The translations under genes were made by a program, and so were the position numbers. A model generated the notes under the pieces. That model searched no databases and was not told where the DNA came from. It saw nothing but the letters and a program-made list of their open reading frames with translations. This document shows positions 1 to 5,509 of a stretch of 6,912 nt of DNA, in pieces. How positions within the stretch are numbered: position 1 is the first letter of the stretch; every line of letters starts with the position of its first letter. The stretch is from Candidatus Limnocylindria bacterium. Its GTDB lineage: Bacteria; Chloroflexota; Limnocylindria; QHBO01. The DNA is taken from the NCBI GenBank assembly GCA_030146365.1, contig JASLBU010000268.1, positions 1 through 6,912 on the forward strand, in the 5' to 3' direction.

Positions 1-483
1 CTGCTCGCATGGCTGGCTGCCGTGCCGCTGCTGCGCGGGGAGCCGGACGGGCGCATCGGATCGCGGGTCGGTGAGCCGGCTCCGCCGCTGGCGCTCCTCG
101 ACCTGGACGGGCGCGAGTGGACGCTCGCCGATGGCGGAGGGCGGCTGGTCTGGGTCAACTTCTGGGCCACCAGCTGTGAGCCATGCCGGACGGAGATGCC
201 CGCGATGCAGCGGCTTGCCGAAGCCTACCCCGATGAGCTGCTGATCCTGGGCGTCGACTGGGGCGAGGGTCGTGACGTCGTCCAGGACTTCGCGGGTCGG
301 TACGGCGTCGAATACCCGATCCTGCTCGATCCGGGACTGGAAACGTACTACGACTGGGCGGGCAGTGACGGCCTGCCGCGGCACTACTTCATCGGCGGCG
401 AGGGAACGGTGATCCGTGAGGTGATCGGGCCGCTGGAGCCTGCTCGAATGGTGGCGATCGTGGAGGAGCTGCTGGAAGGCTGA
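1..483 (+). CDS. TlpA/ResA-type thiol:disulfide oxidoreductase, 5'-truncated by the window
   Basis: The frame is open to base 1, so the true start lies outside the window. The GTG at 22 is internal, because the codons before it continue a hydrophobic stretch (LLAWLAAVPLL) that looks like the end of a membrane anchor. Counting from the first in-window codon there are 160 residues. A thioredoxin-like domain begins near residue 24 (GEPAPPLAL). The redox motif WATSCEPC has C59 and C62, and a likely cis-proline is P126 in GLPRHYF. The CEPC active site and the following charged helix resemble ResA/TlpA/CcmG proteins. These are membrane-anchored, face outward, and reduce disulfides in cytochrome c maturation or other exported proteins. 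The specific partner cannot be read here because the upstream neighbours are not visible. The gene converges on the cupredoxin gene across a hairpin. The family call is firm; the cellular role is inferred. Confidence 0.88.
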   Translation: MLAWLAAVPLLRGEPDGRIGSRVGEPAPPLALLDLDGREWTLADGGGRLVWVNFWATSCEPCRTEMPAMQRLAEAYPDELLILGVDWGEGRDVVQDFAGRYGVEYPILLDPGLETYYDWAGSDGLPRHYFIGGEGTVIREVIGPLEPARMVAIVEELLEG

Positions 484-493
484 AAGGCACGTC

Positions 494-525
494 GACGCCC
501 GGGTCGCGGGTGCGGCCCGGGCGTC
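494..525. terminator. GC-rich hairpin between convergent genes, probable bidirectional terminator
   Basis: A perfect 10-bp inverted repeat, GACGCCCGGG at 494-503 and CCCGGGCGTC at 516-525, encloses a 12-base loop. It starts 11 bases after the stop of the thioredoxin gene and ends 22 bases before the cupredoxin stop on the other strand. Neither side has a long T tract; the minus-strand exit has only CCTTTC. That makes intrinsic termination plausible but not certain, and T-poor hairpins of this kind are common between convergent genes in GC-rich bacteria. Confidence 0.55.
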
Positions 526-547
526 TCGCGTTGTGGAGGCGGGTAGG

Positions 548-1009
548 TCAGCCCTCGACGACCAGCGTGCCGGTCATCTCGGTCGGGTGCACGTCGCACA
601 CGAAGAAGTACTCGCCGGGCTCAAGGGCGTCGATCGACACCTCGTCGGTCTCACCCTCGTCGATGATGTTGCCGACGGCGATCTCCTCGCCGCCTTCCTC
701 GGTGTAGACGCTGAAGTTGTGTGGCACAGCCTCGTTGTTGGTGAAGCTCACCGTGAACGCCTCACCCGCCGGGGCGACGATCGTCTCGACGCTGAACTCG
801 AGATCGGCCGCGGTGACCTCGACGGTGCCGTCAGTCACCGTGGCGCTCGAGCCGCCGTCGGCTCCAGCAGATGCGGCGGCGCCGGAGCCGCCGTTTCCGC
901 CGGCACCGTCACCGGACTCGCCCTCGGCGCAGGCCGCCAGGCCGAGCGTGAGGAGGAGCGAGATTGCGATTGGCGCGCCGCGACGCAGCGCGAAGAAGGA
1001 GCGAGTCAT
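548..1009 (-). CDS. Cupredoxin-domain (type 1 copper) lipoprotein
   Basis: This encodes 153 residues. The ATG at 1009 is chosen because AGAGGA lies a few bases upstream and because it opens a clean lipoprotein signal: two arginines (R9, R10), a hydrophobic core at 12-24 and the lipobox LAAC with C27. The longer frame reaching to 1216 runs through the 3' end of the neighbouring gene and is not credible. After C27 there is a Gly/Ser/Ala-rich linker to about residue 58, then a cupredoxin domain at about 61-153. A complete type 1 copper set is visible: H97 in VPHNF, then C138, H141 and M145 in CDVHPTEM. The mature protein should sit on the outer face of the cytoplasmic membrane and carry electrons or bind copper; its partner is unknown. 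A promoter-like TACAAT lies upstream. The C-x2-H-x3-M spacing is within the range of plastocyanin-like domains. Confidence 0.88.
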   Translation of the reverse strand: MTRSFFALRRGAPIAISLLLTLGLAACAEGESGDGAGGNGGSGAAASAGADGGSSATVTDGTVEVTAADLEFSVETIVAPAGEAFTVSFTNNEAVPHNFSVYTEEGGEEIAVGNIIDEGETDEVSIDALEPGEYFFVCDVHPTEMTGTLVVEG

Positions 1010-1060
1010 GGATGTCCTCTGCAAGGTCGAAAGTCGAATGGCTTCCGCAGTGGCATTCGC

Positions 1061-1090
1061 ATTGTACGTGCCCAGCTCGATCGGTTCGAA
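1061..1090 (-). promoter_or_regulatory. Possible promoter of the cupredoxin gene
   Basis: On the minus strand TACAAT (1066 to 1061) is a 5-of-6 match to the -10 consensus. TTCGAA (1090 to 1085), 18 bases upstream, is a weak -35 candidate. Transcription would begin near 1054, leaving a leader of about 45 bases that contains a 6-bp inverted repeat (CGAATG 1035-1040 / CATTCG 1054-1059). The AT-richness stands out against the GC-rich surroundings. The -35 match is poor, so this is a sequence-only guess. Confidence 0.4.
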
Positions 1091-1099
1091 TCGACCGCT

Positions 1100-1130
1100 G
1101 TCGCGGGCTCGGCCGCCCCCCGCCGGCGAC
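1100..1130 (-). terminator. Weak GC-rich hairpin after the hydrolase gene
   Basis: Immediately past the stop of the MBL-fold gene, minus-strand GTCGC (1130-1126) can pair with GCGAC (1104-1100), with an inner GGGC/GCCC pairing. There is no T tract and the outer stem is only 5 bp. It could end the nrdR-dcd-hydrolase transcript before the cupredoxin promoter, but the evidence is thin. Confidence 0.2.
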
Positions 1131-1131
1131 A

Positions 1132-2013
1132 TCAGCCGCTCGCGCGGTAGCTGCCGTTCTCGGTGCGCTCTATGCGCAGCGGCAGGCCGCCCGGATCGTG
1201 TGTGAAGTAGCACCACCAGCCCTCCGCTGCGGTGCGCGCCACGAGCTCTCGGCGGACCTCCACGGCGTCGATGGGATAGTCGTCGTTCGCGCTCGTCCAG
1301 CGCACCGGGACCTGCCAGCGGGTCGGGATGAGATCGCCCCAGAAGATCGCGCGGTCCGTGGGATCACCGACCCGTCCCTGCGGCCGCTCGACGCCAAGGA
1401 GCACAGCCTGGGAGCCCCGGGTGTGGCCGCCGGTGCGCGTCACCCGCACGCCCTCGACCAGCTCCACCTCGCCATTGACCTCGGCGAGCTGCCCGGCGGC
1501 GCGAACGGCATCAAGCTGTTCCGTCTCCATGACGCCCTGGAGGCGCAGCTCGTCCCCGTGCGCTGCCTCCACTTCGTCACGCTGCACGAGGTACCGCGCG
1601 TTCGGAAAGGCCGGCAGCCCGTCGGTTCCCAGCATGCCGCCCGCGTGGTCATAGTGCAGGTGGCTCAGGACGACGAAGTCGATGGTGGCGGGATCCTCCC
1701 CCACCGCGCGCAGGGCCGCGACCGGGTCACCCCCCTCGACCCCTTTGATCTCGCGGTCCTTTTCGGTCATTCGCACACCGGTGCCGGTCTCGACCAGGAT
1801 CCGCTTGCCGCCCGCCTCGACCAGCAGCACATTCAGCCGGCACAGTATGCGGCCGCGTTCGTCGGTATCCACAAGGCGGCTCCAGAGAGGCCGGGGCACG
1901 ACACCGAAGAAGACCCCCGCGTCGGGCCGGAACCACCCGGCGCGGATGACTCTGACGTTGACGTTGCCCGCGAAGGTGCGGGCGGGCCCGATCTCGTGGA
2001 GCGGCTGGCTCAC
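1132..2013 (-). CDS. MBL-fold metallo-hydrolase, YtnP-like (putative lactonase family)
   Basis: This encodes 293 residues. The GTG start at 2013 overlaps the dcd stop in the arrangement GTGA, with no clear Shine-Dalgarno sequence, so translation probably depends on coupling to dcd. The metallo-beta-lactamase metal motif HLHYDH gives H118, H120, D122 and H123. Further likely ligands are H197 (TGGHTRGSQ), D227 (FWGDLIPT) and H272 (YFTHD), so a two-metal site appears complete. The N-terminal [12 protein letters not shown], the mid-protein GDLIPT and the DDYPID segment match the layout I recall for Bacillus YtnP, described as a quorum-quenching lactonase. The substrate here cannot be read: it may be a lactone or another ester or thioester. 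No signal peptide is seen, so it is cytoplasmic. The family call is strong; lactonase activity is inferred by resemblance only. Confidence 0.88.
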   Translation of the reverse strand: MSQPLHEIGPARTFAGNVNVRVIRAGWFRPDAGVFFGVVPRPLWSRLVDTDERGRILCRLNVLLVEAGGKRILVETGTGVRMTEKDREIKGVEGGDPVAALRAVGEDPATIDFVVLSHLHYDHAGGMLGTDGLPAFPNARYLVQRDEVEAAHGDELRLQGVMETEQLDAVRAAGQLAEVNGEVELVEGVRVTRTGGHTRGSQAVLLGVERPQGRVGDPTDRAIFWGDLIPTRWQVPVRWTSANDDYPIDAVEVRRELVARTAAEGWWCYFTHDPGGLPLRIERTENGSYRASG

Positions 2014-2594
2014 GCGCGCGACACGCGGCCACGCTCGAAATCGGCGTGGTAGCGGCTGGCGGTGGGATCGGTCTGGCCGCGGTACTTGCTGCCGATGCGC
2101 GCATCCCCGTAGCCGATCTCCACCGGCGACGAGAGCCGCTGGAAGCTGATCTGGCCGATCTTCATCCCGTCATACAGCTTGATCGGGAGGTTGGCGACAT
2201 TGCTGAGCTCGAGGGTGAGGGTCCCCTCCCACCCCGGATCGACGTAGCCGGCCGTGGAATGGATGAGGAGGCCGAGGCGACCGAGGCTGGACTTGCCCTC
2301 GAGCCGAGCCACGAGATCGTCGGGGAGGCCCACCCGCTCGAACGTCGCGCCAAGCACGAACTCGCCGGGGTGGAGGATGAAGGGCTCGTCGCCCGTGATC
2401 TCCACGAGCTCTGTCAGCTCACGCTGCTCCTCCCGGGGGTCGATCACGGCCGTCCGGTTGTTGCGGAACACGCGGAACCGGTTGCCCAGGTGGAGGTCCA
2501 CGCTCGATGGCTGGACGGCCTCGGGGACGTAGGGGTCGATGGCGATCCGGCCTGCCTCGATCTCGGCGCGGATGTCGCGGTCGGACAGGATCAT
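2010..2594 (-). CDS. dcd: dCTP deaminase, probably bifunctional dCTP deaminase/dUTP diphosphatase
   Basis: This encodes 194 residues, the usual length. It converts dCTP to dUTP and probably on to dUMP, the substrate of thymidylate synthase, in the cytoplasm. The start [12 protein letters not shown] matches the typical Dcd N terminus, fixing the ATG at 2594. The active-site block [10 protein letters not shown] spans residues 99-108 and [13 protein letters not shown] spans 112-124. The likely catalytic glutamate is E129 in LTLELSN, and the C-terminal GSKYRGQ carries Q174. The whole protein closely resembles the Mycobacterium tuberculosis enzyme. G116 replaces the histidine present in the E. coli deaminase-only enzyme, which is the pattern of bifunctional Dcd-Dut proteins. 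No ribosome-binding site is visible, and a TACAAT sits 9 bases before the ATG, suggesting a leaderless message. It lies 30 bases after nrdR and its stop overlaps the next gene. Bifunctionality is inferred. Confidence 0.95.
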   Translation of the reverse strand: MILSDRDIRAEIEAGRIAIDPYVPEAVQPSSVDLHLGNRFRVFRNNRTAVIDPREEQRELTELVEITGDEPFILHPGEFVLGATFERVGLPDDLVARLEGKSSLGRLGLLIHSTAGYVDPGWEGTLTLELSNVANLPIKLYDGMKIGQISFQRLSSPVEIGYGDARIGSKYRGQTDPTASRYHADFERGRVSRA

Positions 2595-2603
2595 GCGCGC
2601 CGG

Positions 2604-2609
2604 ATTGTA
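2604..2609 (-). promoter_or_regulatory. Possible -10 element giving a leaderless dcd transcript
   Basis: Minus-strand TACAAT (2609 to 2604) lies in the 30-base gap between nrdR and dcd and ends 9 bases before the dcd ATG. A start about seven bases downstream would leave almost no 5' leader, consistent with the missing Shine-Dalgarno sequence. The same hexamer is the best -10 candidate for the cupredoxin gene. No convincing -35 is seen; the expected position falls in the end of nrdR. Confidence 0.35.
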
Positions 2610-2624
2610 CCGGAGCGTCCCGGG

Positions 2625-3086
2625 TCACTCGCCTCGTTGGCGGATGAGCAGATCGACCTCGCGCTGGAGCGTGTCCAGGTCGTCGTAAGCGTGATACACC
2701 GATGCGAACCGGATGTAGGCCAACTGGTCCAGCTCGCGCAGGGCGTCGGCCGCCAGGCTGCCGATCTCGGTTGACGGGACCTCGGTATCCCCACGGCCGC
2801 GCAGGCGTGCATCGATCTCGTCGACCGCCGCCTCGACCTGCTCCAGCGTCACCGGCCGCTTCTGGAGCGCCTTGAGAAGGCCGGTGCGGACCTTCTCGCG
2901 GTCGAACTCCTGCCGCGTGCCGTCCCGCTTGACGACGACGAGACGGGCCCCCTCCGGCCGCTCGTAGGTCGTGAAGCGGTGCGCGCAGCTCTCGCATTCG
3001 CGCCGGCGCCGAATGGATCCCCCGCCCTCGAGGTCACGGGAGTCGATGACCCGCGTGCCGGTCTGCTCGCATCGTGGACAGCGCAT
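2625..3086 (-). CDS. nrdR: Transcriptional repressor NrdR
   Basis: This encodes 153 residues, the standard NrdR length. NrdR is a nucleotide-sensing repressor of ribonucleotide reductase operons: its ATP-cone domain reads ATP/dATP and a zinc ribbon binds NrdR boxes. The zinc ribbon is complete, with C3 and C6 (MRCPRC) and C31 and C34 (CESC), and the basic stretch RRRR is at 26-29. The conserved FTTYERPE follows at 38-45. The ATP cone begins near VVKRDGTRQEFDREKV at 51-66 and ends around YIRFASVYHAYDD at 124-136. The ATG at 3086 has GGAG 8 bases upstream. A reductase gene is not in this window. The neighbouring dcd fits deoxynucleotide metabolism. The upstream gap holds palindromes that could be autoregulatory. 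Confidence 0.97.
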   Translation of the reverse strand: MRCPRCEQTGTRVIDSRDLEGGGSIRRRRECESCAHRFTTYERPEGARLVVVKRDGTRQEFDREKVRTGLLKALQKRPVTLEQVEAAVDEIDARLRGRGDTEVPSTEIGSLAADALRELDQLAYIRFASVYHAYDDLDTLQREVDLLIRQRGE

Positions 3087-3107
3087 CTTGTGTGCTCCGC
3101 GCAGCTA

Positions 3108-3121
3108 TACCATGGATGGTA
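3108..3121. promoter_or_regulatory. Perfect inverted repeat in the nrdR leader
   Basis: TACCAT and ATGGTA flank a two-base centre in the untranslated region about 22 bases upstream of the nrdR ATG. If transcription starts from the extended -10 at 3131-3139, this repeat covers roughly +3 to +16, a position where a bound repressor would block initiation. It does not match the NrdR box consensus that I know. Confidence 0.3.
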
Positions 3122-3130
3122 CCGGGGGGG

Positions 3131-3139
3131 AGCATACCA
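3131..3139 (-). promoter_or_regulatory. Candidate extended -10 promoter for nrdR
   Basis: The minus strand reads TGGTATGCT, matching the extended -10 form TGnTATnnT (hexamer TATGCT at 3136 to 3131). It would start transcription near 3124, leaving a leader of about 37 bases with the GGAG ribosome-binding site. No consensus -35 is seen; that position is occupied by the AT-rich palindrome at 3154-3172. Confidence 0.35.
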
Positions 3140-3153
3140 CCAGATGTAGGCGA

Positions 3154-3172
3154 CGTATATATCCGATATACG
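3154..3172. promoter_or_regulatory. AT-rich palindrome upstream of nrdR, candidate operator
   Basis: CGTATAT and ATATACG surround a 5-base centre. A second register, TATATC-C-GATATA at 3158-3170, is also perfect. This is one of the most AT-rich stretches in a very GC-rich window. It begins 9 bases beyond the stop of the upstream gene and would sit near -40 of the proposed nrdR promoter. It shares the alternating AT core of NrdR boxes but not their flanking bases, so autoregulation is only a possibility. Confidence 0.4.
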
Positions 3173-3180
3173 CCCGCAGG

Positions 3181-3699
3181 TCAGTTCTCGCGCTGCCGCT
3201 CCAAGCGTGCGGTGACGGAGGCATCCGTGGGCTTGCCGGGCTCCCAGTGGAGCAGCACGTCCACGATCTCGGTCATTCGCATCCGCGCGTGAGTGACGTT
3301 TCCGTGGCCGCGCTTGTAGTACGTGAACGGCTCGTCGTCGTCCGGTGGACGGTGGGGCAGCTTGGTGATCGCGCACCCGCGCTCGACCGTCACGATGCCG
3401 CGCATGGCCCGTTCGAGGTTGGTCTCGTACTCCATGTGCAGCCCGTGAAGCTCTTCCGGCGCCATCATCTCCTGGAGGCCGGTCTCCTCGACCTCGAGGG
3501 CCTCCTCCTGCTCGCTGAGCCGCCGGACTGCCTCGTCCGGGTCGAGCGCCCTGCGCCGGAGCGCATCGATGTCGTCGGCGATCTGCGCGAGACGCGCATC
3601 GACGCGCGCGGTGCGCTCGAACAGGTCGTTGCGATAGGCGCCGAGCTCGCGTCCGGGGCCGAACACGCTGCGCCGCCGGCCGCCGAACAACCCGCGCAT
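3181..3699 (-). CDS. Hypothetical helical protein downstream of etfA
   Basis: I do not recognise this 172-residue protein. Two ATG codons are adjacent (3702 and 3699). The GGAGG is only one base from the first and four from the second, so the second is preferred. After a basic, Gly-rich N terminus (RGLFGGRRR) comes a charged, Leu/Ala/Glu-rich helical stretch over about residues 20-103 that could form a coiled coil. It is followed by a denser segment with one cysteine (C109) and GCAITKLPHRPPDDDEPFTY, then YKRGHGNVTHARMRMTE and LLHWEPGKP. No signal peptide, membrane segment or known catalytic motif is seen. The gene begins about a dozen bases after the etfA stop, so it is probably cotranscribed with the ETF genes, though nothing in it shows a flavoprotein role. 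Codon use resembles its neighbours. Confidence 0.8.
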   Translation of the reverse strand: MRGLFGGRRRSVFGPGRELGAYRNDLFERTARVDARLAQIADDIDALRRRALDPDEAVRRLSEQEEALEVEETGLQEMMAPEELHGLHMEYETNLERAMRGIVTVERGCAITKLPHRPPDDDEPFTYYKRGHGNVTHARMRMTEIVDVLLHWEPGKPTDASVTARLERQREN

Positions 3700-3711
3700 C
3701 ATCCCTCCACG

Positions 3712-4698
3712 CTACCCCGCCAGGCCCTTGCGCCGGCGAATCTCCTCGGTGAGGGCCGGGAGGATCTGGAACAGGTCCCCGACCACGAACAGATCTGCGA
3801 ACTCCCCGATGGGCGCATCCGGATCCTTGTTGATCGCCACGACGTGCTCCGCAGTCTGCATGCCGACCCGGTGCTGGATGGCGCCGCTGATGCCCGCGCC
3901 GATATACAGCGAGGGCTTGACGACCTTTCCCGTCTGGCCGATCTGCAGCTGGTACGGGATCCAGCCTGCGTCCGCGGCCGCGCGCGACGCTCCGACGGCG
4001 CCTCCGAGGGCCGCGGCCAGGTCACGGAGCGCGCCGAAGCCCTCCTCGCCCCCAACCCCGCGGCCACCGGCCACGATGACGGTCGCCTCCTCGAGGTTCA
4101 CGACCTTGGCCTCCGCCTCGTGGCTCTCGGCGACGGTGGCCCGCGCCAGCGCCAGCTCCTCCGGACCCGAGACCGTGGTGACCTCCGCCGTGCCGCTGCC
4201 CCCCTCATCGGGTGTGAACGTGTTCGACAGCACGAGGACGACGGATGGGGCCGGCGCGCCATCCGCCGGCCGGGCGGTCGTGATGACGCGGCCCTGAAGG
4301 GTCGCCTGCTCGGTCTCGACGACGCCCTCCGAGACTCGCACGGCGCGGACCGGGCCGAATGCCGGGACGTCGAGCGCCCCGACGAGCGCGGCGGCGATAT
4401 CACGCCCGTTGGGCGTTGCCGGTGCGAGCACCGCCAGGCCGGCACCACGAGCCGCCGCAATCGCGGCGGACGCATGAGCGATCGCGGGCTGGTCCTCGTC
4501 GCCCAGCACGACGGCGCGCTGGGCCCCGTAAGCCCCCAATGCCGCGGCGCCGTCGGCCGCCCCCGCCCCGTACGCCAGCGCCACGGCGGCGCCCCCGGAC
4601 TGCGAGGCAAGCTCGGCGGCGCCTGTGGCGAGCTCCAGGGCCGAGCGTGCCGGGCGGCCGCCCACGAACTCGGCCAGGAAGAGGATGTCGTTGCTCAT
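3712..4698 (-). CDS. etfA: Electron transfer flavoprotein subunit alpha
   Basis: This encodes 328 residues, normal for EtfA/FixB. With EtfB it forms a soluble FAD-containing heterodimer that takes electrons from acyl-CoA dehydrogenases and delivers them to the quinone pool through ETF:quinone oxidoreductase, which is not in this window. The N-terminal domain (about 1-190) is the divergent ETF fold. The C-terminal FAD-binding domain (about 200-328) shows GGRGVG at 211-216, [11 protein letters not shown] at 238-248, QIGQTGK at 252-258, GISGAIQH at 269-276, [10 protein letters not shown] at 288-297 and VVGD at 305-308. All the usual FAD-contact motifs are present. The ATG at 4698 shares one base with the etfB stop (TGATG), so the two are translationally coupled. 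The linker around 145-200 is Ala/Thr/Glu-rich. Nothing indicates a bifurcating ETF. Confidence 0.97.
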   Translation of the reverse strand: MSNDILFLAEFVGGRPARSALELATGAAELASQSGGAAVALAYGAGAADGAAALGAYGAQRAVVLGDEDQPAIAHASAAIAAARGAGLAVLAPATPNGRDIAAALVGALDVPAFGPVRAVRVSEGVVETEQATLQGRVITTARPADGAPAPSVVLVLSNTFTPDEGGSGTAEVTTVSGPEELALARATVAESHEAEAKVVNLEEATVIVAGGRGVGGEEGFGALRDLAAALGGAVGASRAAADAGWIPYQLQIGQTGKVVKPSLYIGAGISGAIQHRVGMQTAEHVVAINKDPDAPIGEFADLFVVGDLFQILPALTEEIRRRKGLAG

Positions 4699-5480
4699 CA
4701 GATCAGCTTCCTCAGCTCCAGCCAGTCGGCGATCTTCGCGGCAGCCTCCGCGGCCGGCAGGTTCTCGATCCGCTCGGTGGGCGGTTTCTCCTCCGGCGGC
4801 CGGGTGTCGGTCACCCTCGTCAGCGAGTTTCCGTGCAGGTCGTCCGCGGACAGCCCCACATCCGCGAGCGACCAGGTGTGCATCGGCTTGCGCTTCGCGG
4901 CCATGATCCCCTTGAGGCTGGCGTAGCGAGGCTCGCCCACCTGGTCGGTGACGGTGGCGACGATCGGGAGCGGCGCCTCGATCCAGTCATAGCCCGTGCC
5001 CGACAGGCGCCTGACGCGGGCGGCACCGTTTACGAGGGCCAGCTCCGCGCCGTACGACAGGAGCGGCACGTTGCGCATGGCGGCGACGGCACCGGGAACC
5101 AGCGAGCCGCGCGCGTCGTCCGACGCCATCCCCATGAGCGCCACGTCCGGCGCAAGCTTGTCGAGGGCCGCTGCCAGTACCTTGGCGGTCCCCCACTCGT
5201 CGGTTCCCGCCAGCGCCGGGTCCGTCACCAGGATCGCCTCGTCCCCGCCCATCGCGAGGGCGCGGCGAAGGGCCTCCGATGCCTGCTCCGGCCCCATCGA
5301 CAGATAGCTGACTGCCTCGGCGGTGCCCGCATCGAGCAACCGGAGGGCCTGCTCGATGGCGTACTCGTCCAGAGGGTTGATGATCGCCTCGGCGCTTGCG
5401 CGATCGAGGCGCAGGTCATCGGTGTAGCGCTTGTCGGCGCCTGTGGCCGGGACCTGCTTGATACAGACGACGATCTTCAC
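4698..5480 (-). CDS. etfB: Electron transfer flavoprotein subunit beta
   Basis: This encodes 260 residues, the usual EtfB/FixA length, starting at a GTG ([11 protein letters not shown]). An open frame extends upstream to 5831, but it overlaps the dehydrogenase gene and has no family character. Recognisable EtfB features are IKQVPAT at 7-13, [15 protein letters not shown] at 34-48, the segment [28 protein letters not shown] spanning 60-87, and APLPIVATV to [17 protein letters not shown] at 169-199. The C-terminal segment is the recognition arm that docks partner dehydrogenases. The classical ETF-beta signature is altered: the acidic-Gly-Gly part reads [13 protein letters not shown], as in other high-GC bacterial ETFs. 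The nearest Shine-Dalgarno sequence (AGGAG) is 15 bases from the GTG, unusually far. A nine-codon frame ending at GTGA may deliver ribosomes instead. Confidence 0.95.
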   Translation of the reverse strand: MKIVVCIKQVPATGADKRYTDDLRLDRASAEAIINPLDEYAIEQALRLLDAGTAEAVSYLSMGPEQASEALRRALAMGGDEAILVTDPALAGTDEWGTAKVLAAALDKLAPDVALMGMASDDARGSLVPGAVAAMRNVPLLSYGAELALVNGAARVRRLSGTGYDWIEAPLPIVATVTDQVGEPRYASLKGIMAAKRKPMHTWSLADVGLSADDLHGNSLTRVTDTRPPEEKPPTERIENLPAAEAAAKIADWLELRKLI

Positions 5481-5506
5481 GATCCGCGTGCTCTGCTCCT
5501 GAACAT
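5477..5506 (-). other. Nine-codon mini-ORF overlapping the etfB start
   Basis: Between the dehydrogenase stop and etfB, an ATG at 5506 has AGAGG 7 bases upstream and encodes MFRSRARGS before a TGA that overlaps the etfB GTG (GTGA). It contains AGG and AGA, arginine codons that are rarely used elsewhere in this GC-rich window. It may be a coupling or leader peptide for etfB, or a chance frame. Its AGGAG also serves as the only visible Shine-Dalgarno sequence near etfB. Confidence 0.3.
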
Positions 5507-5509
5507 GGG

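Noticed and set aside
1010..1216. N-terminal extension of the cupredoxin gene
   Set aside because: It overlaps the end of the MBL-fold gene, and the lipoprotein signal with its own ribosome-binding site begins at 1009.
964..2052. 362-codon plus-strand open frame
   Set aside because: It is antisense to the MBL-fold gene, which has complete metal ligands; no domain is seen in the plus-strand product.
3154..3172. Canonical NrdR box
   Set aside because: Only the alternating AT core agrees with the consensus; the outer conserved bases do not. It is kept as a palindrome but not called an NrdR box.
2971..4926. 651-codon plus-strand open frame
   Set aside because: It runs antisense through nrdR, the hypothetical gene, etfA and the end of etfB, all of which have firm protein evidence. 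Its product is Arg/Gly/Pro/His-rich without domains, as expected of an antisense frame in GC-rich DNA.
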